This document shows positions 10,571 through 19,841 of a stretch of DNA of 64,000 nucleotides, in pieces. Numbering within the stretch: the first letter of the stretch is position 1; each line of letters begins with the position of its first letter. The DNA comes from Cruorifilaria tuberocauda (Eukaryota > Nematoda > Chromadorea > Rhabditida > Onchocercidae), in the NCBI GenBank assembly GCA_013365365.1, contig JABVXU010000298.1, positions 1 to 64,000 on the forward strand, read 5' to 3'. Made by a program: the position numbers and the translations under genes. The notes under the pieces were generated by a model. The model was not told the DNA's origin. It worked only from the letters and a program-made list of their open reading frames with translations, and made no database searches.

Positions 10571-13046
10571 TTGAGTTTTTGCTCTTTTTTTTGTGTTTAT
10601 TATGACTTGTGTTTAAGAAATTACTAGCATAATGTCTGAATTCTGCTTGATTTTCCGACAAAATGCATGATTTTTGTTCATTTGCACCGGTTTAGTTAAA
10701 CTCTAGTCATAGCTTTGGTTTAAATAAATGGGACTTACAAAATTAATCTGTAATAAAAATGATAGTTGGAAATTTTCAGACTGTTATCCTGTGAATGATT
10801 ATATTTCTTCCCAATAACAGCACGCCCTTAATATTTCATGATATTTAATCAGAAATTGTGAATTTATGTCTTAAATATGTACTGTTATTAATCAGAAATG
10901 CTCTTTTTTCCTTTACTTCGACGCTTCTACACTTCATGTCACAATTTCAAGATTGAACGTATCAGTGGACTAGCGTTACTTACATTGCAAATAATTTTCT
11001 GTTCTTATGTTCCTCAGACTGACTTGGTTTTTGCATTTATTTGAAAGAAAGTTCTTGGCTCTCTCATTTATTATGTTATCTCTGAGTAAAAAAAAAGGTA
11101 ACTTTAGGCAAAGGACTTTTCCAGTGAGGTATATTTTGTTACGATTTTGGGACTCCCATGTTCACTATTCCAGTAAACTAGAAAAATTGATTTATATTAA
11201 CCTTCTTTAAGTGGGACGTTTTGATATGTTAGTCGTATTCTGTTATCACGAAGAGTGGTCAGAAAGTTAATGACAAGTTGCAGAATCACGTGGCTGTTCA
11301 TTATTCTCAACTGTTACTTTATAATTTGTAAATTTCATTCTGTTTATATGTGTAAATGATAATGAGGAATAAATCATTACTATAGTTTCATTATGAAAAT
11401 TCAATTTTGTCGGATTTCAGTTTCTAATTTCTTCAGATTATTTTGTATCACTGTAAGTGTACTTATTTTCATATTTCATTCTGTCCTATTCGGTTACAAT
11501 TTTTCTCGTTATCAGTAATTGCTTTCTTTTTTTCCGAGTGTCATATACTTTCTTTTCTTATTTTGCACTCTTTTTACTACATTTAATTGAAAACAAGAGT
11601 TCTCAAGTGTCATTCAGTTCAAATCAAGTGTTTAGAAAAGATCAAGAAAGATTTAGTTCAATACTTAATGAAAAAACCGGAGTGAGAAAACCCGAAGCGA
11701 GAAAAAGTGAAAATCAAGCTAGCTTAGCTTGAACAAGCTATTGGCAGAACAAATTATTGAGAAAAAAAATCCTATTTTTAGAGCTACTCCAATTTCATTT
11801 GTTTCCTGCTAGCCTGTCATGAATCCGTAGATATCGGAATGTTTTTCGTTTGATTTAATTTTTACAGAATTCTTTTCTCTCTGTTACATTGCTGTCGAAT
11901 TTAATCATTTTAAAGTTAACTTAGTTTTAGATTTCCAAGCTTCACTGCATGCTTGTCCTTTGGATCCACTTTCACATGTGCTTTTTAAAAGCTTAATTGT
12001 GTGCGTTTTTTTAGAAACGAAATGTTTGGAGCATTCTTTTGGTGAGAAGTACCAATCAGAGAGATGCAGGATGAATTGTCGGCTATTTAGAAGCATTAAA
12101 ATTATCTGGTAGTGATCGTTCGTTTTGTTTTCTTGTCTTAGTGAAATCAATTTTATATGATCAAAGATTATTTAATTATTTGATTTTTTAGTTGGTTATT
12201 CATTATTTTGCTACCTTACCATTAGTAGCGTCTTCGTTATCTGTCAGTGACGAAACAATAATCGCTGCTAACGAGCTGCGATCAAGCAGTAGCTTAAATG
12301 TTTGGAAATCAATAACTACTTGACTTCGCATCCTGTCACTATTCAGTGTGCTGTTATAAAAATAGCAAACTTAAAATTGGATAACAAAAGTAACAGTAAA
12401 TTTACTTCACATTCTATTACCTATTGTACGAAAAGTACAGCTGAAATGAAAACGATATGATTGTAGAGATTTTTAAATCCACAGTTGGTTAAAGAATTTA
12501 CTGAGTTTACAGTTCTCAATTCTAATTGAAATTGCAGTAATGATATAACAAAAAAACCAAACAAAAGAGCAGGCCCCTGTTCCTCCAATCTTCATTCAAA
12601 ATCTGTAATCTGAAGTTCAACAAATAATAGAATATGAACTTCATTGCTCCGTGCTTCTTATTGATCTTTGAGAAACAAAGCACGAAATCTCATTTTTTGA
12701 AGTCTGATATATAGTTTGACGGCTTGCTAGAATTTAAGTCTATTAGCTCTATGTTTCAAGGAAACTGGTAGAATCATATAGAAGTCAGATTTGATCTCTT
12801 TCAGAAATATTTTAAGATTTATATGTGAACGTAATCAAACACATCACGATTACAGTTTTACTAATAGGTTAATTGATGAATCCATATACATTATTTAGTA
12901 TAGAAAATAATACAAGGGTTGAACTCTGTCGATGATATTACATTCTTTCCCATAAAATTTTGCAATCATTTAAAATGAAGTTCATGCGTTACACTGTATA
13001 AACTGGTTAAAATCGGGTGAGATCGAATATGAGGTAAGTATCGCTC
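10571..13046. other. region between SCOC and histone H1, no confident gene
   Basis: Mostly A+T-rich. Two segments look more coding-like. At about 11600-11731 (plus) a Ser/Gln/Lys-rich frame ends at 11732. At about 12226-12321 (plus) a GC-richer frame, preceded by a CCATTAG site, reads about 31 residues rich in Ser and Ala to a TGA. Either could be an alternative 3' exon of SCOC, but I could not confirm phase or homology. Confidence 0.35.
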
Positions 13047-14264
13047 TTAAGCCGCAACCTTCTTGTTTTTTGCATGTGTCACTGTTGATTTCTTTGTCGC
13101 TTTCGATTTAACTGATGAAGCTTTTGCCTTTTTCGGTTTGCTAGTAGCCTTTTTGTTCTTCTGAGCTCCTTCTGCAGAAGCAGTACTAGCTTTCTTTTTT
13201 CGTATAGCTTTTGGTTTCGAAACTTTCGGCGCAGCTACCTTAAGAAATGGAAGTTTAATGTATGATGATTCATTTGTACATGCTTGGCAAAAAGCAAGTC
13301 AATCATATATTACCGTATAGCGAACATGAAAAGAGCCAAATGATCTAGCTAGGTAATGAATAAACAACCTTTTTTGTGCTAGATTTTTTCTTTATAGACT
13401 TTTTCGATGACAGCGTTTTCATATCACCAGTAGCAGATTTTTCAGTTGCTGGCTTCTTGACTTTTCTAGACGGTTCTGATTTCGCATCAACTAAGCGAAA
13501 TGATCCAGAAGCACCGGTACCTTTCATTTGTTTCAGAACACCCGATGCAACGCCGCGCTTTAGTCCCATCCTAAGGTGCGCATTAACCTGAATTTTCAAA
13601 ATCCATTCATTACTTATCCATAAGATCTACAGAAAAAAGTGTGGGTGAGAGTCGGCAAAACTGTTTACAAAACTTGCAAATACGAAAATAAAGTCCACAA
13701 ATATGAATTTAGCTTTTTTGTAGCTATTCAGTGCTCTAGAATAGCGTGTAAATATACAGCGAGAATCTTCATTTTCAGGAACACACAACGAACTACGATT
13801 TCCATCAGGATCCATTACAATACTTTGCATTTCAAACTTTAAAAACATTGCCGCTTCTACTGACTGATATTTCGTCAACTTCTATCACTTATTTGAGACA
13901 CACAGATAGTTCTGAAATTAAATTATGCCAAAAACTAAAGATTCACCATAGTAGGGTTTTCTCCGACGGCGAAATTCTGCATGATATACTTTAGGATTGC
14001 CGCACGACTCGAACCCTTCTTATCCTGCGTAGCGAGCAGTGCTGCTTTGATCATATTTCCGTAAGGCGGATGATTGTGTTGCGACTTTGCATGCGACTTC
14101 AGAGCCTTTGATGTTGGAACATTGACATTCATTCTTGCTACCATGTTCCTCTTCTTAGTGATCGGTGCAGTTGTTGATCCACCAGTGTTAGATGGTAGCG
14201 CGACGGCAAGATTATCACCAGTAACTGCACTTGGGACAGCAGCAATTTCCTCAGTGGCTGGCAT
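13047..14264 (-). CDS. linker histone H1
   Basis: Three exons on the minus strand: 14264-13947, 13587-13369 and 13238-13047, giving 242 residues. The first 60 or so residues are Ala/Thr-rich. A winged-helix H15 domain follows at about residues 65-140, starting HPPYGNMIKAALLATQDKKG, continuing SSRAAILKYIMQNF and ending GTGASGSFRLVD; intron 1 splits it. The tail is Lys/Ala/Ser-rich, as in all H1 proteins. H1 binds linker DNA at the nucleosome dyad and compacts chromatin. Introns indicate a polyadenylated, replication-independent H1 rather than a cluster-type histone gene, as in the C. elegans H1 genes. The exon 2 donor (AAG/GTTGTT) is weak but is the only one that gives the Lys-rich tail in frame. 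Confidence 0.93.
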
Positions 14265-15142
14265 GGTTTGTTAGACTGTATTGGTGAGAAATGAGAAAGC
14301 ACTGAAATGAGTTGTTATTAATGGAAATACGCAATGTGCGTTAGAACGGCGCTTCATGAGGCAAGCACTTTATGATATTATACAAAAACGTAAAGTAGAG
14401 AAATACTTTCTACCGATAAAATGTCGTCAAAGATAATCAGAACTATTAGGATATAGATTAAGAGTTGGGGAAGGAAAAAAAAGATGTTATCATATTTCTT
14501 CGGCATCCCGAAACATTGAACTCTTGTACTCTTTCCCACGTTCCCTTCTATTGAATAAAAATATCCCACAAAAAAGAATAACTATAAATCTATATTGCAA
14601 AAGAGTAAATGATGTAATTAAAAGTTAAAACAATGAAAATTATGCGAATTGAAGACTTTTATTTCTTCACGAATGGCAAGCACTAAATAATTATCACTCA
14701 ATCATGTGCATCATTTTACTATCAGTGTAGAGTAATAAATTAGTAATTCTTAAAAATTTACTGCTACTTTACAACTGCTTCTTTTTCTGTTTGATTTGAT
14801 CACTGAAAATTTCACAAAATTAAAATATCAGTTGAACAATGGAAAGGCTCAAAAATGAAAATTTAAGATTTCGCAATTATAGAAATGACTTGAAATTCTT
14901 TAAGCGGATGAAAAGTTTGAAAAAACTTCTTTCATTATTCTTCACTATTCTTAGATTTCTAATGCTCTTCCTGGAATTTGAATCTTATTTTAAGAATTTC
15001 ATTTCAGTACGACACTAATGATTGGGAAATTTTTTCAACGAACAATGCAAAATCTTTGCAATTTCCATGCTAAAAAGGGCAAAAAAACTGTTAAAAAAAC
15101 TTGATTCGTATTTCACGTGACGTGACCCTTACGTATAATCCA
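14265..15142. other. intergenic, upstream of histone H1
   Basis: No supported gene. It should contain the H1 promoter. A palindromic E-box with an adjacent CRE-like half site lies at its right end, 15112-15127 (separate entry). Confidence 0.4.
15112..15127. promoter_or_regulatory. E-box (TCACGTGA) with CRE-like half site
   Basis: The sequence reads TTCACGTGACGTGACC: a palindromic TCACGTGA overlapping a TGACGTGA. TCACGTGA is the preferred site of MiT/TFE-type bHLH factors (HLH-30 in C. elegans). A second CACGTG with a nearby ACGTCAC lies 225 bases away. Binding is inferred from sequence alone. Confidence 0.35.
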
Positions 15143-15304
15143 CTATCCCGACACAACTGTTAGAGAGACCCCAAAACAACCGATCCAAAGCAGCGTTTTC
15201 ACCAGAAATGGTTGATAGGTATGGGAAACAGCTGTATATGTGGCAAGAACGATGAGACGACTACGCTGGGACTCCTCGCTATCGTCGTATTCACTCCAAA
15301 ACAT
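15143..15304 (-). CDS. possible 53-residue single-pass membrane peptide
   Basis: A GC-rich open frame from an ATG encodes an acidic start (MFWSEYDDSEESQRSR) followed by a hydrophobic C-terminal half with a plausible membrane helix (LLWIGCFGVSLTVVSG). It sits between two CACGTG elements in otherwise A+T-rich DNA. The plus strand of the same segment also has an open frame ending at a strong donor (GCTG/GTAAGT near 15317), so the coding strand is uncertain. It could also be a promoter-type GC island with no protein. No family recognised. Confidence 0.3.
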   Translation of the reverse strand: MFWSEYDDSEESQRSRLIVLATYTAVSHTYQPFLVKTLLWIGCFGVSLTVVSG

Positions 15305-15338
15305 ACATTGTCTGCTGGTAAGTAGCACTTATAAAACA

Positions 15339-15354
15339 ACACGTGACACGTCAC
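15339..15354. promoter_or_regulatory. second E-box with CRE-like element
   Basis: ACACGTGACACGTCAC contains CACGTG at 15340-15345 and ACGTCA at 15348-15353. The element composition resembles that at 15112-15127. The pair flanks a GC-rich 200-base segment, suggesting a regulatory module or core promoter. Inference only. Confidence 0.3.
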
Positions 15355-16077
15355 TCCGTTACGTTGAAAGTTTTAAATTGTTATCAGCATACAGTTGACA
15401 ATCTACGCTGTAAGATGAATATAAATTTTACTATCAAACAATTCTAATTAATTAGCACGAGACGTTTGAATTGTGGAAATTTCAAAATTTATATCTTTTT
15501 TCCACTGTTATTTGCGCTTTTTAAAAATTACTCAAAGTTACTTACGGCTCATTTTTGCAACATCAATTAACCGATTCTTCATTCTATACTCTACAAAATT
15601 TGCATTTAGATCATTTTGCCCAAGGCGTTGTAAAATGGCTTTTATTAAAGTGTACTCAACAACGATGTATGATAAAAAAGATGAACTTTAGCTAGCTTCC
15701 ATTGAATAAATCATATAAAATTTGATACTTTTGGTTTTGAAATTTAATGAGGAATTAAATTAGATTGGTTTTGGATCGATCTAGCAACATTATGAGCGCA
15801 AAAATGAACTGCTAAGATTATTTGAGAAGCAGTATGTGGTGATTTGCAATGTATTGTGATGGCTGTACCATTGGTGTCACTCAAAGACAACCATACATTT
15901 CTCTCACTTCGTCATTCTTCTCTGATATAGACTGATAAGAATGGCTTAAAATGATAAATTTAGTTTTTAAAATTGAAAAAATTTGAAAAATAAATTTGTT
16001 CAAACAAAGATATAGCAAGTGTTGTGACAGTATCGCTTCACTATCCCATTATTTATCACCATTAATTAATTCATTAT
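15355..16077. other. A+T-rich intergenic DNA
   Basis: I see no exon-like segment that I can support here. Short open frames are present but have A+T-driven composition and no splice context. Confidence 0.4.
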
Positions 16078-16488
16078 TTAATTTTTAGGAAAAGAGAAGA
16101 CGAGTTGAAACAATTTAGCTAATTGATTCAAACTGAAATTTATTAGATTTTGTAAATTTTCAGAAGTCAACAAGTATGAGTTGTGCCGGATCTTACTGTT
16201 GTTGCTGTAAGCATAGCGAAATTTTAGTTTTTTAATTTTTAACAAAGAGAAGAAAGACTGGGTCAAGAGAAAAATGCATAATGAATTAAAAATTGAAAAG
16301 TGATATGAGGAATTCAAAATTAAACGAATAAATGATCCTCCTGAGGTATTGATTGATTTTGATGATTTCTTACTCAAATTGCAGAATTTAGCCAAATTTT
16401 TTGCAAAAACTGGAAAAATGTTGGTATTTATAACGATGACACCATACGATATTTGAATAAAGACAAAAAATCCCACCTGTCCACACAT
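16078..16488 (-). CDS. uncharacterised 136-codon open frame
   Basis: An uninterrupted frame with an ATG start encodes 136 residues rich in Asn, Ser, Phe, Leu, Ile and Lys. That is long for DNA this A+T-rich. A hydrophobic N-terminal stretch (about residues 5-25) and another at about 65-85 could be membrane segments. The composition is what random A+T-rich sequence would give, and a Cys-rich exon-like segment with excellent splice sites lies on the opposite strand at 16164-16206. I therefore treat this as doubtful. Confidence 0.22.
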   Translation of the reverse strand: MCGQVGFFVFIQISYGVIVINTNIFPVFAKNLAKFCNLSKKSSKSINTSGGSFIRLILNSSYHFSIFNSLCIFLLTQSFFSLLKIKKLKFRYAYSNNSKIRHNSYLLTSENLQNLINFSLNQLAKLFQLVFSFPKN

Positions 16489-17789
16489 TAAAGCAACTGA
16501 ACGGTTATTAGTTCTCCAGCATTACTAACTATCAATATATTAGAAGTGTTTAGAACTCATTGTGCAATGATATCCACTGGAAATTGGAATTTTTCTGAAG
16601 ATATGGACTTTTCTTTCCTATTGTTCTGTTGAATTCTTTACCATTATATTGAAATTTTTTTACTAATTATATGTTCCAAAATACTACCATGGTACTTTTT
16701 TAGATTTCTCTATACTTTTCTAAGAAAACTAATGATAAGATATTCTGTAAATGGACCATAGATATTGTCTTTCGAAACATAAAAGTATTATTTATCGGAG
16801 GGAGGATCAACCGTAATCTACATCAAAACAAAACAATGAATTAAACAGAAATAGAAATTAATGTAAACATTTTCCGGAAAGTACGAATCAGGAATGTGAC
16901 ATTGTTCATTTATTAAACAGAAAACGGTCAAATGGATATTTACTGGATGGAATGCAACTTAGGGAAAAATCATGCAAGATATTTCCAAATGTTAAAAATG
17001 CATATTAAACTATTTGTAATAGAAAAATATATTCGAAACTGGAATAATGAAGTAATGAGCGATCAAAAAAACGGTAATAAGAAGTCTCATATAAATTTAA
17101 TAAAATTTAGCAAAAAGCTTTCTTGTAATGAAAAAAGGATAACTATTTTTAATTTACCATATTTTGCCGTATAGCTGTAATTAAAATTACCAAATTACAA
17201 CAAATTCCAGGATTTGAAATTTTCTGATTGCATATGATAAAGGTATTATTTTAGTTCCATAAGTTATGTCACATCGACTATTCTATTTTTGTTATTTAAA
17301 ACAGCAGACGATACCAACATTTTCATTTATTATGCGAAATTCCCATAATGGCGTGATATTCTCCAGTCACATTAATTTCTACAGATTTTATATATTATGA
17401 TTTCATTAAAAAAAGCAAAAACAGAGGGAAAAACAATATTTCGAATTCCTACTTTGTGAAAAATAAATATTTAAAATAATTTTGTTTATTAAGGATAATA
17501 TGTAAGTTCCTTCGTTTCCATAAAAAAGATTTAAACAGTTAAAACCGGTATGAAAATCAGAAAACAGTGGATTAAATTTCTTCCAAAAAAAGATTAAATC
17601 GAGCCTGACATATCTGACACCAGTTCTATATGCTTTATCTCCGTTTCTTCTTTTTCGACTTCTGAAAATATTGAAATTAAATCTTAATTGAGGTTCGGAC
17701 GTAAAGATTAATTCAAGGATATACTGGTTTGATATACTAATTATATAAGGAACTTGTGAGTAACTTTGTTATGTAACAATCAAAAGTTA
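16489..17789. other. A+T-rich region downstream of the repeat protein
   Basis: No confident gene. A plus-strand frame at 16932-17174 (80 codons) has no splice or homology support. On the minus strand an exon-like segment starts at 17661 after ATATTTTCAG. It could be a terminal exon of the repeat-protein gene, adding a short basic tail (see findings). Confidence 0.35.
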
Positions 17790-19841
17790 TCATACACATG
17801 TCCTTTCTTTTGCGGTATTTTTCATTGATACTTTCGCCTTATTTTCCTGTGATGCTTCCGCCTTATTTTCCAGTGGTGCTTCCGCCTTATTTTCCAGTGG
17901 TGCTTTCGCCTTATTTTCCGGCGCTTTCGCCTTATTTTCCAATTGTGCTTCCGCCTTATTTTCCAGTGGTGCTTCCGCCTTATTTTCCAGTGGTGCTTTC
18001 GCCTTATCTTCCAGTGGTGCTTTCGCCTTATTTTCCAATTTTGCTTCCGCCTTGTTTCTCCATGATGCTTCCGCCCTATTTCTCGATGATGCTTTCGCCT
18101 TATTTTCCAGTGGTGCTTCCGCCTTATTTTCCGGTGCTTTCGCCTTATTTTCCAATTGTGCTTCCGCCTTATTTTCCAGTAGTGCTTCCGCCTTATTTTC
18201 CAGTGGTGCTTCCGCCTTATTTTCTAGTAGTGCTTCCGCCTTATTTTGCAATGGTGCTTCCGCCTTACTTCTGCATGATGCTTTCGCCTTATTTCTCCAT
18301 GATGCTTCCGCCTTATTTTCCAGTGGTGCTTTCGCCTTATTCTCCGGTGCTTTCGCCTTATTTTCCGGTGCTTTCGCCTTATTTTCCAATTTTGCTTCCG
18401 CCTTATTTCTCGATGGTGCTTTCGCCTTATTTCTCGATGATGCTTTCGCCTTATTTTCCAATGGTGCTTCCGCCTTATTTTTCCATGATGTTTTCTTTTT
18501 ATTTTCCAGCGTTGTTATGGAAGTGGTTGTTTTTTTTAAAATGATTTGTTCCGAACTTTGGGCATTAAATTTTCGTGATGTTGTAGTGACATCTCCATGA
18601 AGAACATTAGTACTTTTCTTAGTTCCATGAACACTTTTAGTATTAAATTTATTATAAAGAGCAAGAGCAGATCCTTGAGGAGAATCGTCCGGAATATTTT
18701 CGACATCGACAAGCAAAATAAACAAACAGTGCAGCATGTCAAGATAGGCGTCACTGACATCCCAAGCTGTTTCAAAAGTTCGTGATAAGACTGCGAAATT
18801 TAGCAGATGACTGATAAACATGCTTTCATATTCAATTGATCCTTCATTAATAGATATAGCAATCGGTTCATACTTCGTTTTTTCAAACACTTCACGCGCT
18901 TTTTCGCCCGCAACGGCAATCTCGTAAAAGCATAAAAGATGTCCGCAAAGTTGATTTTCAAAATGAGTTATATGTTGAAGTACTTGATCTTTATCTGATA
19001 AGACCTTTTTTTCACTCAACTTCATGTATGCAGCAATTATATCTATATGGCGGATTAACTTAGAAATATAATTTTTAATATCATTGGCGAATTTAATATA
19101 GGAATTAAATTCATCTTCAAAAGACTCTGATTGTTCGTTTGTAAGTAAATTGTTGAATTTCATTTGCTGACCTACTGCCTTCTTTTTATGAATATCGATT
19201 AATAACAGTTCAGCATTTCTTAGAGCTATTTTGTTGACATTTTGCACAGAATCGCTGCTTGTAATTATGGATTTAATTATGATTTGTGAGATATTTGCTT
19301 TCTTAGATTCTATTTCTGCCTGTGCTTCAGAATCCCTCTCTTCTACTTTGTATGCTACATCTTTTATTCCGGAAGTTGACGCAACTTCACCATCATTGGC
19401 TTCGATGGAGTGTAATTGCTTGCTTGTAACAGTCATTGTTCTTTTCTCAGGAACAACTTTGGATGACATTTTATCCGATTTTGGAGATAAGTCCTTTGTT
19501 GTAGATGTAATCATTATTATTTCAGAAGTCGTTCCATCGTTCTCATGAGTTGTAGCGATCATTTCCTGATCCATTTCACGTATCGAATAATTCATATTTA
19601 CTTTTTCGAAGTATCCTTTTTTCTCTGAAAATCGGAGATACTCTTGTCTTTCGCTTTCCTCCGTCTTCTGAAGTTCTGAGAAGGTACTCTTGCAGAAAAA
19701 TTTTCTAGGTTTTATACATTCTATTTCAAACTCAGCATTTGATTGAGCGCTAGCCAAATACTCATTTCGTTCCATCGAGTCGCAAGATGAATTCTTCGAT
19801 TTCATATCCGCATATATCATTTTAACGAAGAATGGCATCAT
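17790..19841 (-). CDS. large Ala/Lys/Glu octapeptide-repeat protein
   Basis: One long exon encodes about 683 residues from the first in-frame ATG (19841). That ATG follows a strong TTTTATTCAG acceptor at 19879 by 37 bases, so it is either a trans-splice start or the continuation of an upstream exon. Residues 1-180 are polar, Ser/Thr/Glu-rich. About 185-390 looks folded and helical, with Leu/Ile-rich helices and a few Cys. After a Ser/Thr/Lys linker, the last 230 or so residues are about 29 tandem units of the type PLENKAEA (17805-18488). No signal peptide or membrane segment is obvious. I recognise no family. The repeat is expected to form a long, charged, Ala-rich helix or a disordered tail; no function should be assigned. 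A donor at ACATGT/GTATGA just before the stop could link to an exon at 17661, replacing the final residue with KSKKKKRR. Confidence 0.75.
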   Translation of the reverse strand: MMPFFVKMIYADMKSKNSSCDSMERNEYLASAQSNAEFEIECIKPRKFFCKSTFSELQKTEESERQEYLRFSEKKGYFEKVNMNYSIREMDQEMIATTHENDGTTSEIIMITSTTKDLSPKSDKMSSKVVPEKRTMTVTSKQLHSIEANDGEVASTSGIKDVAYKVEERDSEAQAEIESKKANISQIIIKSIITSSDSVQNVNKIALRNAELLLIDIHKKKAVGQQMKFNNLLTNEQSESFEDEFNSYIKFANDIKNYISKLIRHIDIIAAYMKLSEKKVLSDKDQVLQHITHFENQLCGHLLCFYEIAVAGEKAREVFEKTKYEPIAISINEGSIEYESMFISHLLNFAVLSRTFETAWDVSDAYLDMLHCLFILLVDVENIPDDSPQGSALALYNKFNTKSVHGTKKSTNVLHGDVTTTSRKFNAQSSEQIILKKTTTSITTLENKKKTSWKNKAEAPLENKAKASSRNKAKAPSRNKAEAKLENKAKAPENKAKAPENKAKAPLENKAEASWRNKAKASCRSKAEAPLQNKAEALLENKAEAPLENKAEALLENKAEAQLENKAKAPENKAEAPLENKAKASSRNRAEASWRNKAEAKLENKAKAPLEDKAKAPLENKAEAPLENKAEAQLENKAKAPENKAKAPLENKAEAPLENKAEASQENKAKVSMKNTAKERTCV
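17805..18488 (-). repeat. 24-bp tandem repeat encoding Ala/Lys/Glu octapeptides
   Basis: About 29 in-frame units. Most are 24 bases; four (units 6, 7, 16 and 25) are 21 bases, lacking the Leu codon (PENKAKA instead of PLENKAKA). Unit types include PLENKAEA, SWRNKAEA, SSRNKAKA, KLENKAKA and QLENKAKA. A QLENKAKA-PENKA-PLENKA block occurs twice, which suggests amplification of multi-unit blocks. Length changes in multiples of three keep the frame. Confidence 0.93.

Noticed and set aside
13376..13878. Plus- and minus-strand short frames over the histone H1 exons and intron
   Set aside because: The plus-strand frame is the antisense shadow of H1 exon 2. Those at 13627-13878 lie within H1 intron 1.
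17798..18600. Two long plus-strand open frames (248 and 182 codons) of Pro/Tyr/Phe and Ala/Phe/Ser repeats
   Set aside because: They are mirror images of the 24-bp tandem repeat in the minus-strand gene. A repeat with a period divisible by three keeps several antisense frames open. No start context or splice sites support them.
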